Part shown: positions 1 to 12,066 of the stretch, piece after piece
Numbering within the stretch: the first letter of the stretch is position 1
Layout: each line of letters begins with the position of its first letter
Assembly (NCBI GenBank): GCA_015501055.1
Contig: JADNYV010000012.1
Coordinates: 310,001-374,000, forward strand
Reading direction: 5' to 3'
DNA: 64,000 nt
Source of the DNA: Mucidula mucida
Lineage: Eukaryota; Basidiomycota; Agaricomycetes; Agaricales; Physalacriaceae
The notes under the pieces: generated by a model
The model's input: the letters and a program-made list of their open reading frames with translations, nothing else
Told to the model about the DNA's origin: nothing
Database searches by the model: none
Made by a program: the position numbers and the translations under genes

Positions 1-371
1 CAACGAGTTTCTTGAGCGCAGCAGCGGGCACCGGTGCACCCTGTCCCTTGACAGGGAGCGCATTCCACACCCGTGCTTCGTGCGATCCCTCCTTGACGAT
101 TAACGCACCCTCGGGCGTTAAGGAATGTGTAAAGACTTCATGGGTATCGTATTTTATCATCTAGGATCCATTTAGCGGGTCAACAAGACAACAACTGCAA
201 TGTACCAACGTCGCGGCTGAGCAATGAATTGAGCGCGCCGAGAATAACGATCTGGTCATCGTTAGAGGCGGCGGGCGCGCTGGCGCCAGGGAGAATGAGC
301 TGCCGGGTATCCTTTATCGTTGACTGAGCATCGAGGGTGTCGAGGACGAGCTGCTGTAGACGTTCCGCCAT
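1..371 (-). CDS. FRS2: Phenylalanyl-tRNA synthetase alpha subunit, N-terminal part (cut by window edge)
   Basis: This is the 5' end of the cytosolic PheRS alpha chain, which charges tRNA-Phe as part of an alpha2beta2 enzyme. Exon 1 is 371-210 and begins MAERLQQLVLDTLD. An intron at 161-209 (GTTGGT donor, CTAG acceptor) joins in phase 0 to exon 2 (160-1). Exon 2 reads MIKYDTHEVFTHSLTPEG and then GSHEARVWNALP, the conserved winged-helix region just before the catalytic core in eukaryotic FRS2. The catalytic domain lies beyond the window. The first ATG at 371 fits the family. The neighbour on its 5' side is the 3' end of the broken transporter on the same strand. The identification rests on the SHEARVW motif and surrounding residues. 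Confidence 0.86.
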
Positions 372-539
372 GGTGGTGATAATTTGAGATTAAGATCGAG
401 TCAGGAAAGGAAACTCAAATCACGTCAGCAGCTTTACTTGTAGTAAAGGTCGTGTACTCTTATGTGTCTTTCAGATAATGCGCTGAAGATGAAAGCTCAT
501 GAGAACCGTAACTAATACATGTACAAGCGTAGCCCTTAT

Positions 540-3145
540 TCAAGCCGAAGACTTCTCGTCGTTCGTGCTATTATCCAACACTTCCTGGACACCCTTTTCG
601 TGATCATGAACATGGTCGAGCAGATGCGGCTTCCAGTCGGCAGACCGCCATGGCTTAATGTTTGCACGATACATTTCGTCAACCTGAGGAACAGCATGAG
701 TTCAAGCTCGAAGAAAAGACTTTGAAGTGACGTGCCTCTTCAAGACTTAGTCCTCTAGTTTCAGGAATGAAAAGTACACGTAGAACCATCCTGTGAAGTA
801 GAAAGTTAAGTGATAAAACCATTGGAGGTCTTCTCACTTACCGAATGTCAACATTCCGAAGAATATCAACAAGATGAGAGGACCAATGCTAGAGAAGACT
901 TTCAACGGGATGCAACGTCATCAAATGACAAACCTACTCTTCAGCGATACGCGGAGCGAAAAAAGATAGCAGGAAATTCCACAACCAGTTCGTTGCGCTT
1001 CCCAGGGCGATGGCTTTCGGTCGGACACGCAGGGGGAAGGACTCGCCAAGGTACACCCATCTGTGTTAGTATAATTAGAGGTGAATTACTTCTTTGCGAA
1101 ATCGACACCTACGGAACCGGTCCCCAGAAGATGGAGAACGAAAAGACATGCAAGACGGCAAAGGCGATCATGGTATCACCTAAATCGTACATGAGAACAA
1201 CAACACCCACAGTAGAGTCTGGGACTTACCTCCTTGCTTGTTGCGAGCCGTAAGCAGACTTGTAGGCGTCCCAGTAGGTGCCAGGGTAAAATGGCCAACA
1301 AGACCGGCCTAATAAACAGCGTTGGTTCCACGACGAGGCTTTTGGATGGAAGGAAAGCACGTACAATAAGAGAACATGCAGCCTCCATAACGGCTCCAAG
1401 AAGCAGAGACTAGATGCCAGTTTAGTGAGGACATCCAATATACGACTGCACGAACCACTTACGCGTCGACGTCCCCAAGCTTCGATGATATACTGTTACA
1501 GGTTAGCAAAGAGCATGATGGTGACAAAAAAGCATATATACCAGAGCAGGGACAGTTCCGACGACAGAGACGGCTCCTAGAATGGTCTGAATGACATACG
1601 GCGACAATCTACAGGAAGGCGCCGTTAAACCGATGCTGGACTGTATATATAGCAATAGACTCACTCGGTTCCAGCACTCTTGAAGAACGTATCGCCGTAG
1701 TAATCTTGGGTGCAGTATTCGAACGATTGAAAAATGGGTTGGACAAGGAAACTCACAGTAGAAGTTTTGGCCATTGAGTTGCTGAATGAACTGCAGCATC
1801 ATTCCGTTTATGGTGCGCTTCCACAGTGCATTTCTTGTCGAGAAACACTCAAGCCATGTCGCCTTTCCGTGCTCGTTCTCAGCTCTGATACCGAACATTA
1901 GTTCCTCAACCAACTCCTCAACCAATGGATCTTCAAGGGGACACTATTCAACTCTGCAATGACAGCGCGAGCCTCCTCTGTCCGATTGTGCCCAAAAGGT
2001 GGCGCCTACAGATATATTAGAACGCGATACGTCTGTAGGTTGAACAGACGTACGGGATTCTGGCAGGAAGAAGATTCCGGACAAGAGAATAAGCCCCCAT
2101 AACATTTGTAGACCGACAGGAATACGCCATGATGCAGAGTTACTTATAGTGTGGGTTGCCAAGTCTAGATGTAGCTCAGGAAGATACTGCAGGAAAAAAT
2201 CAGGATAAACTCCGGCCACAGAAAGAGACTCACCCCATAATGATTTGCAATTGGTATAACACGAGGAGTGCTCCGCGAAGGGCTTTGGGTGCAGTCTCTC
2301 CATTGTATAGACTACGATCAAAGCGTCAGTGCAATTCGTTCGGCATTGATAGCTCACGTACGGGACAATGGCTAATGGGATACATAATTAGTTAGGAGAC
2401 AGAACGGAAGAGAACGACGTACCAGACATGGCACCGACACCGAGACCAGCAATAAACCGCCCAATTGACATTTGAGCGATTGACGTTTCCGTGGCGGTCT
2501 GAATAACGACCCGACCGTGAAAATAGCCGCCCAAATTAAGATGGATCCTCGGCGTCCGAAACGATCAGAGGTGAAGGCTTGTCCAAGAGCCCCACTGGAT
2601 GGTACATGAGCAAGTAGAAGGGAACTCCCAGCATTGCGACTTACACGAATGTTCTGGGTGCAATGTACACGTTAGTTTTGATCCATGTCTATATCGAGCG
2701 CGACGTACCCAGCCGAAAGCAGAGACGTGATGATAGATTGCCGGTGACTGGAAAGAACATATTCTCCAGTCGAAGCATTAAGCTCGCCGAAGCGACGAAC
2801 GAAATCCGGCATGATCAGACATCCCTACAACTTGTATAAGCGTACTGTCGGTGTCCATGGACATAGACGCACTGAGATGACACCTATAGAGGTGTGAGTG
2901 ATATCAAGGATTGTCAATGACTGAACCGAGCGCACCAATGTCGTATCCAAAGAGGAATCCTTTAATACACTCCGTCAACATACATCGCAGGCCACAATAA
3001 CGACATCTTACCTCCTAAAGAGTTCTGAGCGTCGGCGTCGGCGAACTGCTTATGGAAAACAAGAGAACGCACCAAATGCAACGAAGATTGACAACAAGAT
3101 CGTTCGCCTGTTCGTAGGAACAGCCCTCGTCACAATAGGCGCCAT
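540..3145 (-). pseudogene. Hexose (sugar porter, MFS) transporter with multiple frame breaks
   Basis: The gene resembles fungal high-affinity hexose/H+ symporters of about 530 residues. It starts at 3145 (MAPIVTRAVPTNRRTILL), runs through GFLFGYDIGA, RFGRRGS, GRFIAGLGVGAMS, APKALRGALL, SASWRIPVGLQ, PES-P-RHLLG, GKATWLECFSTRNALWKR, QQLNGQNFYYYYG, the PWVYLGESFPLRVRPKA signature and IPETRGLSLEE, and ends at 540. About fifteen short introns splice cleanly. Five places each need one extra base to stay in frame: near 770, 1937, 1986, 2168 and 2510. The last intron also has a GC donor (735). As read, the protein is not continuous. It could be a recent pseudogene, or an intact gene with homopolymer errors in the assembly. 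The FAMILY call is firm; the functional status is not. Confidence 0.8.
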
Positions 3146-4769
3146 AACTTGTGTTAAACAAGGAACCAGAAGAATCCGAGTCTGAGGAAGACCAGAAGCC
3201 CGACTGTTATTATATACCTGGGAAGTTCAGTGCATCCGGGGAATAGATCAGAATTCTCCGACCAAAATGTACGCAGGGGTAGTCAGGCGTGCGAGAAAAG
3301 TTGGGAGGAATCGACAAAAGGAGGAAGACACCTTTCATCATCTGACGTTCGGAGTGGGCGGAACGGTTCGCGGACCACGTAGAGCATGGCCCCATGCCCT
3401 TGATGTGTGATGGAAGCACCGTGGTACCATACACCATGAACAGTGGGGCCGGGGAATACGGTTGCGTTGCTGCGTGGGGATCTGGGGCCCCGGGAGGAGA
3501 GCATGCGACGCGTGAGCAATACAACTAAACGCGCTCATCTGATCACATGGCCACATCACAGAACGCGACTTCATTCTTTCTCGAAGGAAAATCATCCCAC
3601 TGTAGAAGTCTATTACCTGAAATCGATAGTTCCGGAAGGAATCGCCAACGAAACAACCTGGTCAATGCAGAAGATTGAATGGCGCCGAAGGAACAATCAT
3701 CACGGTTAAATTGCAGATGGGGCGCAGGATCAAGTGTATGCAAGAGGTGGCGGTTCAGAGAAAGTGATCGAGATCTGAATCTTCGAGGATCATGCATGCT
3801 CAAGCCTGGTTCGCTTCCCGCCTTCGGGCGGGTGTCAAGCCGTTTGTCCAGGTATATAATTCAGACGTTTCAACGTGCATCAGCGAAGTCGTGATGTGCA
3901 TGAACAGAAGACGTTTATCGAAATGAATCCGGACCCAACCATCTTGTAAGTGAAACCACGAAAGGCAGCCAGGACGGCACACGCCCGTCGCGTGGACGTT
4001 CAAGCGACGCGGTGCCGCTCAGCGGCAGCAGCATGGTCGATACATCGTACCAGTTGGCGCAACTCTTTTATAATAGCAAGTCGTACAATGACATCGACTC
4101 ATTTGTTATTGTCTCTTTCAAAAGTGGTCCGACCTCGGGAACTAAACTCGCAATCGCGACAGCTAGAAGAGCACCAGTGATTGACGAAGACATTCGGCCA
4201 TTGAATAGGCGATTGTCCGACGTCGGGAATGTGTTTCTACGACTGTAATGCCGCTTTCCAAGCACGTCCTTGGTGGACACGGACCAGTAAGTATTAGGCA
4301 ACGAAGAAGGCCCGGGAATAACTGGGAAAGAAGAGAACTTGACACCGGGCATACTCTGGGTATGACTCATATTATGAGTTTACGACGAGTCCAAAAGTCA
4401 GGTCGAGTTTTGGGGTATATCGAGGCGTCCTTTTGCTATCAAGCCATGTAGAATATTCGTGGAATTGAATGTGCACAGAGAGAGCGTCTGAGAATGACGC
4501 CACTGATGAAGGCAAAAGTGATCTCCGTCTGAAGGATCTACAGAACGCCGGTACGACCCGTTACGGAGTGAAGATTTGGCTATAAGTCAGCAAACATGTA
4601 GTCAGACCACGCATCCCCGATTTAAAAAGCCCAGACATCAGAACCAGAGGGCCTTTCGCTAGTCCGGACCTGCGAAAGACAAACTCTTTAAACGACCGCC
4701 ATCTTGCGCGTCCTCTATAGCACCTCCCTGCTCGCATCTTCCAAAACAGCGCGCCACTAGTCGAAACAT
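3146..4769. other. Long stretch without a recognisable gene
   Basis: No open frame here shows a family I recognise. Only overlapping short frames under about 105 codons occur on both strands, and none shows consistent splice sites or conserved motifs. It should hold the promoter of the transporter (start 3145, minus strand) and that of the small plus-strand frame at 4770. It may include a decayed gene that I cannot identify. Confidence 0.5.
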
Positions 4770-5066
4770 ATGCCGCCTGTAGCTGATACACCATCATCCT
4801 CCGACATCATCGAACTCGTTCCATACGGAGAGGTCACCTTTCCGTTCCTTTTGATTGTCCTGGCGCTATGCATCTTTGTCGTCGTTATGCGCAGGGGGAG
4901 TGGTAGCAGAGAGGAGACAATGTACGACATGCGACAGCAGCATATCGCGTTGAAGCCAGTGTCGACGTTAGCAGAGGGTGCGCCATCGTCGGGAGGAGTG
5001 GTAATGGTACCCGTGCTATTCGTACCGCAAGGGGAGGATGATGCCCGGTCGGACAACGGATGCTGA
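4770..5066 (+). CDS. Possible small single-pass membrane protein (98 aa)
   Basis: This is an uninterrupted ATG frame of 98 codons. Residues 1-22 are acidic and polar. Residues 23-40 are strongly hydrophobic (FPFLLIVLALCIFVVV) and are followed at once by RRGSGSR, the pattern of a single membrane segment with a positive cytosolic flank. The tail is acidic and ends in a cysteine. An antisense frame of similar length exists, so chance is possible. I do not recognise the protein. No intron is needed, which is unusual for this window but common for genes this small. Confidence 0.4.
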   Translation: MPPVADTPSSSDIIELVPYGEVTFPFLLIVLALCIFVVVMRRGSGSREETMYDMRQQHIALKPVSTLAEGAPSSGGVVMVPVLFVPQGEDDARSDNGC

Positions 5067-5540
5067 AAGTACGCGTCGGAAAAGCATTATGGTATGTTGC
5101 ATTCACATTATAAAGAAATCTGCACTGAAGCCACCTTTTGAGCAATCACGAACCGGGGCGACAGGTTGCCTCGCTCCTCGCTCTCACGAGTCGCGACGAC
5201 GTCTGTATTTTACCCGAACCAACCTGTATATGAGTGTATTCAATAATCCGATTGTATTACCTTGTTATCGCGAGTGCGAGGAACCCGGAGAACAAGAAAG
5301 TAAGACTGCTTCCGACGGAGAATAAGAGGTATTCAAGAGAGGTCTCCAGAGAGCAGCAGCCGAGATGGATACGGAACTGGCAGCGCGACGGGCGTGTGGC
5401 CGTCGTCGGGAACAGCGTGCGAGATGGAATTGAATCGGTCGGTCAAGATGGCGTCGTCGCCGCTGTCGGATACAAGTTGGGGATAGGTAAGGTCCGAGGC
5501 CGCTTGTGTCTCAGTGAGCGAACAAGATGAATTTTTTTCA

Positions 5541-5546
5541 TATAAA
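5541..5546 (+). promoter_or_regulatory. TATA-like box upstream of farnesyl diphosphate synthase
   Basis: A TATAAA stretch lies 65 bp before the ATG of the FPP synthase, just after a T-rich tract. Position and sequence fit a core promoter, but no transcript start is known. Confidence 0.35.
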
Positions 5547-5611
5547 GAGTGGACCGATTCTAATTTCGTTCCGATAATAGTTCCATTCGCCCTTTCACCC
5601 GATCCATCACA

Positions 5612-6801
5612 ATGTCCACAGACAAAGCTGCCCGTCGCGCCAAATTCGAGGGCGCCTGGCTCGTTATCAAGCAGGAGCTCCTCGACCACTTCAATGGCGA
5701 GGGCATGCCCAAGGACGCTGCAGAGTGGTACGAGAGGGTACGTTACCGATGAGATGGCTTTACCTCCACTTTTCCTCATACATTTCGCAGAATCTTGAAT
5801 ACAACGTCCCCGGTGGCAAGCTGAACCGCGGCATGTCTGTTGTCGACACCGTGGAAATTCTCAAGGGACGTGCGTTGAACGACGATGAGTACTTGAAGGC
5901 TGCCGTCCTTGGCTGGGGTGTCGAGCTCCTCCAGGCATTCTTCCTGGTGTCGGACGACATGATGGACAGCTCTATCACGCGCAGAGGCCAGCCTTGCTGG
6001 TATCGCGTTCCTCGCGTCGGATCCATTGCCATCAACGACTCATTCATGCTTGAGGCAGCAATCTATCATCTCCTCAAGAAACATTTCCGCTCCGAGTCCT
6101 ACTATATTGACGTTGTTGAGCTCTTCCTCGAGACCTCACACCAGACGGAGATGGGTCAGCTGATTGACTTGATCACTGCATCCGAAGACGAAGTCGATTT
6201 GAGTAAATTCTCGCTGAAAAAGTACGCGCTATGATGCCCTTGTCCCCCCCCATGTCTGACGTATCATTACAGGCATAGCCTTATTGTCATCTACAAGACC
6301 GCCTACTACTCCTTCTACCTTCCCGTCGCGCTTGCTCTGTTCATGTGCCACGTCCCCACCGAATATATCCTTCCTTCTTCCCCGACCCCCATACGACCAT
6401 ACGACCTCGCTAAATCCATCCTCATTCCCCTCGGCGAATACTTCCAGGTTCAGGATGACTTCCTCGACTTCTCGGGCACCCCCGAGCAGATCGGCAAGAT
6501 CGGTACTGACATCCTCGACAACAAGTGCTCCTGGTGTATCAATACCGCACTCTCGTTGGTGACCCCAGAGCAGCGCAAGCTGCTCGATGACAATTATGGG
6601 CGAAAGGACAAGGAGTGCGAGGCCAAGGTCAAGGCCTTGTTCGAGGAGTTGAAGCTTCGCGAGATCTATGCCGCTTACGAGCAGAAGGTATATAGAGAGT
6701 TGAACGGCTTGATTGATGGCATCCCGGAGGGAGGCGAGGGAACTTTGAAGAGGGCGGTCTTCACGAGCTTCCTTGGCAAGATTTACCAAAGGCAGAAATA
6801 G
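5612..6801 (+). CDS. ERG20: Farnesyl diphosphate synthase
   Basis: The enzyme makes geranyl and then farnesyl diphosphate from DMAPP and IPP for sterols, dolichol, haem A and prenylation. It has three exons, 5612-5737, 5791-6221 and 6273-6801, giving 361 residues, close to the usual fungal length. The first aspartate-rich motif is LVSDDMMD at about residue 96, and the second is QDDFLDFSG at about residue 246. The start [16 protein letters not shown] and the end [11 protein letters not shown] match the family. Both introns have GTACG donors, and the frame is intact throughout. Its stop is 51 bp from the stop of the convergent VPS52 gene, so the two 3' UTRs probably overlap. Confidence 0.95.
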
Positions 6802-6852
6802 TCACTAATATTGCAGATCCATAGAGTATACCAATGTAAAGAACATCTAAGC

Positions 6853-9063
6853 TTAGCGCCGCTGCTGAACAGACATTATCTTTCGGCGAGCCTCTTCCTC
6901 AAGATTAGACCAATAGGCTAGCTCTTGCTGTGATTTCGGATGAGCTGCGAATTGATTACCCTTCTACATAGAAAGTCAGAATGAGGATCAGCGAGAACCA
7001 GGCTAGACGTACACTAAGTCCCTGCAGAATGGACTCGTAAATGGATGATTGTGAAGTGGCTTTGGCGGTCGCATCGGATATCTGATTTGTATAGCGTTGT
7101 ATCAGGTTGATGAGCTCTTGTCGTAGTCGAAGTAGACTAGCAGGTTTGTTCTGTACTTGAATTGGGGTACGCGGGAAGCGGGCTCACTTTGAAAATATCA
7201 TCGTCTCCTCGGCCTGTTGCGTTAAAGCCACAAAAGCATTGAACAAGATCACAAAATGTTGACAGACCTATGACAGGTAAGAAACGCAACGCGCATAAAA
7301 GAATTCGCCAAACGTACATGCAGCACCGTCGTCTCGGTCAGAGCAGCGGCACGCGAAAAATATCCAGCATTCCCAGCAGCAAGTTTCTTCACGGACTCGA
7401 CGTGGTCCGACATGGCTTTCTGAAACACAGGCCACAAATTAAGGCGCAGACCAAAAATGAAGGTGACGGCAGCGGGGCATGACCGCGCCTCGATCTCGGA
7501 AGCAACGTCCTCAGTCAGACGTATCATGGTTAAAAGCGGTATCACGGGTGGTACAGGTTCCACGACTGAGTTGACAAAGTTCTGAGAAACCCTTTCAGTA
7601 AGCGAGAATGGCGACGAAAGAACATTGATCTACCTGAATATACTGCAACACTGGGTCAAACACTTGTTTCCAAAGGGCGTCAGTTGCTTGCTGCTCCTCC
7701 TTGGCCGCTGACAAGGCGGCAGATATCGAAGTCGGAGATACTCGCGTTCCACCAAAGTCGGATCCCGAGACAGAGTTGCGCTCGGTGGGTGACATTATTG
7801 AAGTAGGAGAAAGAAGACCGCTGTCTTCATCACGAGATGGTACACTTGTCTCTGGTGCAAAGAAAGTCTTGACAAAGATGTATTCTCCAGACGCGTTGTC
7901 CATGAACACGAGCAAGAGCGACCTAAAGATGGCTTCAATTGGTTCGATCTGCAGAATCTTCAATAACGGGAACCAAGAGACAAAAAGAGACTTACGTGGG
8001 ACCTGTCGTCGGCCATGTACGCCAAAGTCACGGTAGGTCCTTCTATTCTAGAGTAGGCGAGCCTTTGAAGGTCAACTTCCGGTGGCGGAGGCTTGCTAGA
8101 AGAACCTATAGGTTCAAATACTTCCGTTGAACGAGTCTGTAACATGACATTGTAACATGAGCGAGTGATACGCGTATATCAACCGACCTTAACCCATCCT
8201 AGACTACGCGCGTACCGCCGGAAGCCAGTTTCATAATACGTGCGGGCTGTGCCCACATATGAACGTTGAATTTCATGCGCGACATTTGGCGCTTGGCGTT
8301 GCAGAAAGGTGTAGAGGGGACGGTATTTGAGGATAACCGACGTCTGTATGACAAGGATATTCGTTGTGACACTCTTGAGGATGGGCTTAAAGAGTGCCAG
8401 AAAGAACAGTCGTATCTTGCCGGCAGCCTGCAAGGTATCAGGAGCGAGAGACAAACCGCCAACAAGTAACACGTACCACTATACGCAGACCTTCCGACAC
8501 TTCGCCAATATCCCTTGCTGCCTTGACCCGTGAGCGGGTCTTGCCCTTTTCTAGCTTCCTCTCAAACTCCTCTATGGTCTCTATCCACGGTTCTCCGACG
8601 CTGGAATCCAGTATAAGGCGGGCCATCGCGGGCGGGATGGCAATGTCCGATATAAGGCTAGACAGCGGTTTCTCGATTTTCTATGCTGGGTGTTAGCAGA
8701 CAGCCAAAGGGACAAGTAGACGGCGCACCCGCCGACTTTTGAGCCTGTTCTCGATGTCATTGCTCCTGCTCTGCAGCTCGGATATTTGGCCAGAGACCGC
8801 AGACAGATCCCGCTGGAACGTGGAGAGAAATGATTCTAGTGAGTCGAGCAAGTGTACGCTCGTCTATGCCTGCAGCTGAGTAAATGCAAGTCAAAAGCAG
8901 AGCGACCGTACCAACCTGCACTTGGTCATGAAGTTCGATGAACTCTTTCGTTCGATCCGAGTCTTGTTAGCGCGTTAATGTACTAGTTGTCGTTGTGAGT
9001 CTGGAACGTACAAAACTGACTGGTACCTGGCAGAGTATTAAGATCTGACGTCGCATTGGCCAT
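6853..9063 (-). CDS. VPS52: Vps52 subunit of the GARP tethering complex
   Basis: Vps52 is a core subunit of the GARP (and EARP) complex that tethers endosome-derived vesicles at the trans-Golgi. About ten short exons can be joined. The N-terminal coiled coil reads FIELHDQVQ, HLLDSLESFLSTFQRDL and SRSNDIENRLKSRRKIEKPL. The Vps52 core follows: MARLILDSSVGEPW, GKIRLFFLALFKPI, YRPLYTFLQRQAPNVAHEI, TYYETGFRRYARSLGW, FRSLLLVFMDNASGEY and HVESVKKLAAGNAGYFSR. The stop is at 6853-6855 after VQQRR. I prefer the ATG at 9063, because the ATG at 9098 soon meets a stop unless a 32-bp intron is assumed. The frame looks intact. It lies in tandem with the gene at 9232, 168 bp away. Confidence 0.85.
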
Positions 9064-9231
9064 CAACCATAATTACCAGTAGAGAGATCAGAGGACATGG
9101 TGGTCGAGTAGATCGCGGTGGCAAATGCAGGGTCTGTCACATGTAACGATTCGCGCCAAGTTACCTGGATAGTATTCGTTTAATTACTCGCTGGAAATTG
9201 GCAACCCGGTCAAATAATATTACTACAGTTG

Positions 9232-11133
9232 TCAGCTTTCATTGTCACTGCTATCAACAAGAAGCGGACAAGACTGAACAACCGCCAATGAGTCCGGATG
9301 ATCCTCAACCGCCTTGTACACCTCTTGCACCAAGTCCGGCTTCGTCGCCTGTAGATCAGACATCCATCGACGACTAACCATCCACCTTTCAACACCTTTC
9401 GGTGGTAAATGAACACCCTGCTTCAAATCTCCCACCACTCTCTCCTTCTTTCCCACACCTCGCTTTGGTTGATTCGCCCGGTCCTCAGCTGCCTGTCTAT
9501 CAAGAACGTTATAAAGACATAAAAGACGTCTGCTACGCCACGCAAAGCCTTGTGAATACAAGATATCACTCTCATCGTCGCTTCCAGAGTCATCTGACGA
9601 CATGCATTCGAGTTGGAAAGCACCATCAAAAGCGACATGCTCAAAAGCTTTGATTTGCAGTCGTGCGTCCGCGCGCGCAGTTAGTTTCTGTGGAGATATG
9701 AGCATCGTAACCAAGAGAAACACATTCCGGACTCACAGTCTTCTTCCTGCCACTATGACGCGACCTCTTCGTCTTGCGATACTCGCGGTCCTTCAGATGC
9801 TGCGCTTCAGCAGCATCCGTTTGGGCTTTGAATTTTTGCCGGAAAGTCGTAAAGCACTGGTCAAACGCGGTGTCCAAGTTCTTCTTTGCGAAATCACTGT
9901 CGGGGACCTTCTTGTACTGGTGTCTATTCTCTTTGATATGGGCAATTACGCGCGCCTTCATTCGGGCGTTGTGCACCGACTGTTTAGGCGTCTTGTCCCA
10001 AACGAAACGTATTGGATCAGACTCATGCCACTCCTGGTCCTCCGTGAAGCCGTCCGGTAACTTATCACCGCTGAGAATGCCCATGAGTTGCAGGATATGC
10101 TTCCGCATAGCATGCTAGCAAACCTTTAGTCCATATAGTCACAACAAGCGAGGATCTTACATGTATGGTGAAACACCGTTGGTCGTGGTGATTACTTCTT
10201 CGCTTTCTTGGGCGGCGTTTGGCATCAGAATCGGAAGAGTCGGAGCCTTCATCAGAGCTAGATGAGTCACTATGCGCCAAGGCCTTTCGTTTCTTCTTCG
10301 TCTTCGGCGGGGAAGATCTATGATACGTTGGCGCATCAGGAGCAGTCGGTTGAGGATGCATTGTTGGGTCCGTGAGGGTAGGCTGGAGATGAGGTGAAGG
10401 CGAAGGCGTCAATGAGGTACCAAACTGCGCGTGGTTGGAGGGGCCAGCTTGGGGCATCGAAGAGTATGGCTGGATTTGGGCTTCAGGCGGTGATTGCATG
10501 GTATACAGCTGAGGGGCCTGTTGCAGCATTGGTTGACCAAGATAAGCGGGAACGACTGCTGACTGAGACACCGGGGACGCCCCAAGAGGAGGCGACATCG
10601 AGCTAGACGGTTGTGCATGCATTTGGTGGAGTATGGAGGCCGCGGTAAACGCAGGAGAGCCGCCGAAGGGAGTCTGAGAACTGGTGGTGAACATGGACCG
10701 TAGAGTGCCTATTTCGTGGCGCATTGCTAGCATTTGTCGTTCAATGTCTGCCTGGCGCTGGGCGTATTTTGCTTCTTGTTCTTGCTCCCATGCCATCCGT
10801 CGTTTCCTCTCGATCTCAGCCGCCTGATGTGTGTTGGCGACCAGCTTTATCAACGCCTGAACACCTTCTGGTGCTTGCTGCCGGGATCTGGAGAACAAAT
10901 CAATGGACATAAAACGGGAATATAATTGCAGTCGAAGCACCAACCAACCTGGCCGGTGGTGGAGGAGGCTGCGGGAGAGCAATCGCGTGTTCTAGCTCGC
11001 TTCTATGTGGCGTGAACAGCTGTGGATGAGGCTGCGGTATTGGCTGATCAGACGGCGAAGACAACGACTGCCGGGCGCGCTGAGGGATGACATAGGAAGG
11101 ATTCAAGGCATCCGATAGTTCACTGGTGCCCAT
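9232..11133 (-). CDS. Uncharacterised charged nuclear-type protein (581 aa)
   Basis: Four exons (11133-10949, 10887-10161, 10114-9737, 9687-9232) splice in frame to 581 residues. The N-terminus is rich in proline and glutamine (PQPHPQLFTPH, PQPPPPPAR). A helix follows with heptad-like charge (AAEIERKRRMAWEQEQEAKYAQRQ), probably a coiled coil. Next come a Pro/Gln/Met-rich stretch and a lysine-serine-aspartate tract with KKKRK and KRRPRKRR that could be nuclear localisation signals. The C-terminal half has a folded look (MRKHILQLMGI, ESDPIRFVWDKTPKQSVHN, RWMVSRRWMSDLQ). I do not recognise a family. This layout occurs in lineage-restricted mushroom proteins, so a DNA- or chromatin-related role is only a guess. 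Confidence 0.72.
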
Positions 11134-12066
11134 CGAGGTCCAAGGCGAATAAAGCGGTGCTGATGTTTGGTCGAGTTGAATAGACGATCACAACACTTCG
11201 ACGTTGACTTGGCGCGTAATCAACGCGTAACAGTAGGTTCCACCACCAGTCGTACTGCCACTATGACCAGGTGCACGTAAGCCTGGTTATTATCTTTCCC
11301 GCTCACGGATTCACGCATATCTGATCCCTCAGACATTCTCCTTGCCTCATCTGCTGTCCATGCATCTTATATTTGTCAACTTGCCCCCGTTATTGACCCA
11401 GACCATCCTATGTATAGGGTATTCCAATGACAGCGGATATGGCGAAGAATGAAGAGTTCTTCAACTTGCGAGGATGATCGAATCTGGTACCACTCGGATT
11501 GAGTCTACTAAGCTTCTCGTCAGCGTAGAGGCTTGTTTTCATCTCTACATAGTTATCTCCTATGACGGAAAACAGTGTTGTTATCTAACGCGGTGACTTT
11601 TATAATATCTCATCGCCCTCACAAGTCTTGAGGGGCTTGCTTACCTCCCCCCTGCAGTTCCGAATCCTATCACTTGGCCTTCCTCTTGATTATCGCATTT
11701 GCTAACATTCTGTTGAACGACTTGTGGGCTGAAAGGTGCATTATTTCGTCACCCTCTTGTCCTTCTGGGATGTGTCGCGTCAAGTACCGGTCCTGTTCTC
11801 GGCATTACTATACTTATATATCATATTATAAGAGTTTGTGAGACTCGGAGCAAAGCAATGGAAGCCGCACAATTTTATTGAACTGGCCGTCTTTTGAGAT
11901 GGGCCTCGGATAAGCAAGCGCGCGGAAAGCACGTAGCAGTAGCAATCGTGCCAAGATCGGTGGCACTAAAACCCCCGCTGCTGTGTCAATGTTTGGTTCA
12001 GCTTGCTTCACGTTACGCACGTCCAGCGACGCGTCACTGCCATTCTCAAACTACCACTCTTCAATT
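11134..12066. other. Divergent intergenic region, no gene seen
   Basis: These 933 bp separate the start of the uncharacterised gene (minus, 11133) from the start of RPN11 (plus, 12067). I see only short chance frames. The region must contain both promoters. It includes AT-rich patches around 11815-11875, but no motif that I can assign. Confidence 0.5.

Noticed and set aside
3210..4370. Several overlapping minus-strand frames of 60-104 codons
   Set aside because: No conserved motif, inconsistent splice sites and similar frames on the other strand. Treated as non-coding.
4757..5056. 99-codon frame antisense to the small membrane ORF
   Set aside because: No hydrophobic or domain structure; the plus-strand frame has the better protein-like pattern.
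5612..6801. Terpenoid cluster around the FPP synthase
   Set aside because: No terpene synthase, P450 or tailoring gene lies nearby. The gene is a housekeeping one.
7930..7950. GGTTCGA sequence resembling a tRNA B box
   Set aside because: It lies inside VPS52 coding sequence; no cloverleaf arms are present and the following bases do not fit the consensus.
9117..9125. Exact match to the yeast proteasome-associated control element GGTGGCAAA
   Set aside because: It lies upstream of VPS52, not of RPN11, and basidiomycetes are not known to use the yeast Rpn4 system. A 9-mer is expected by chance.
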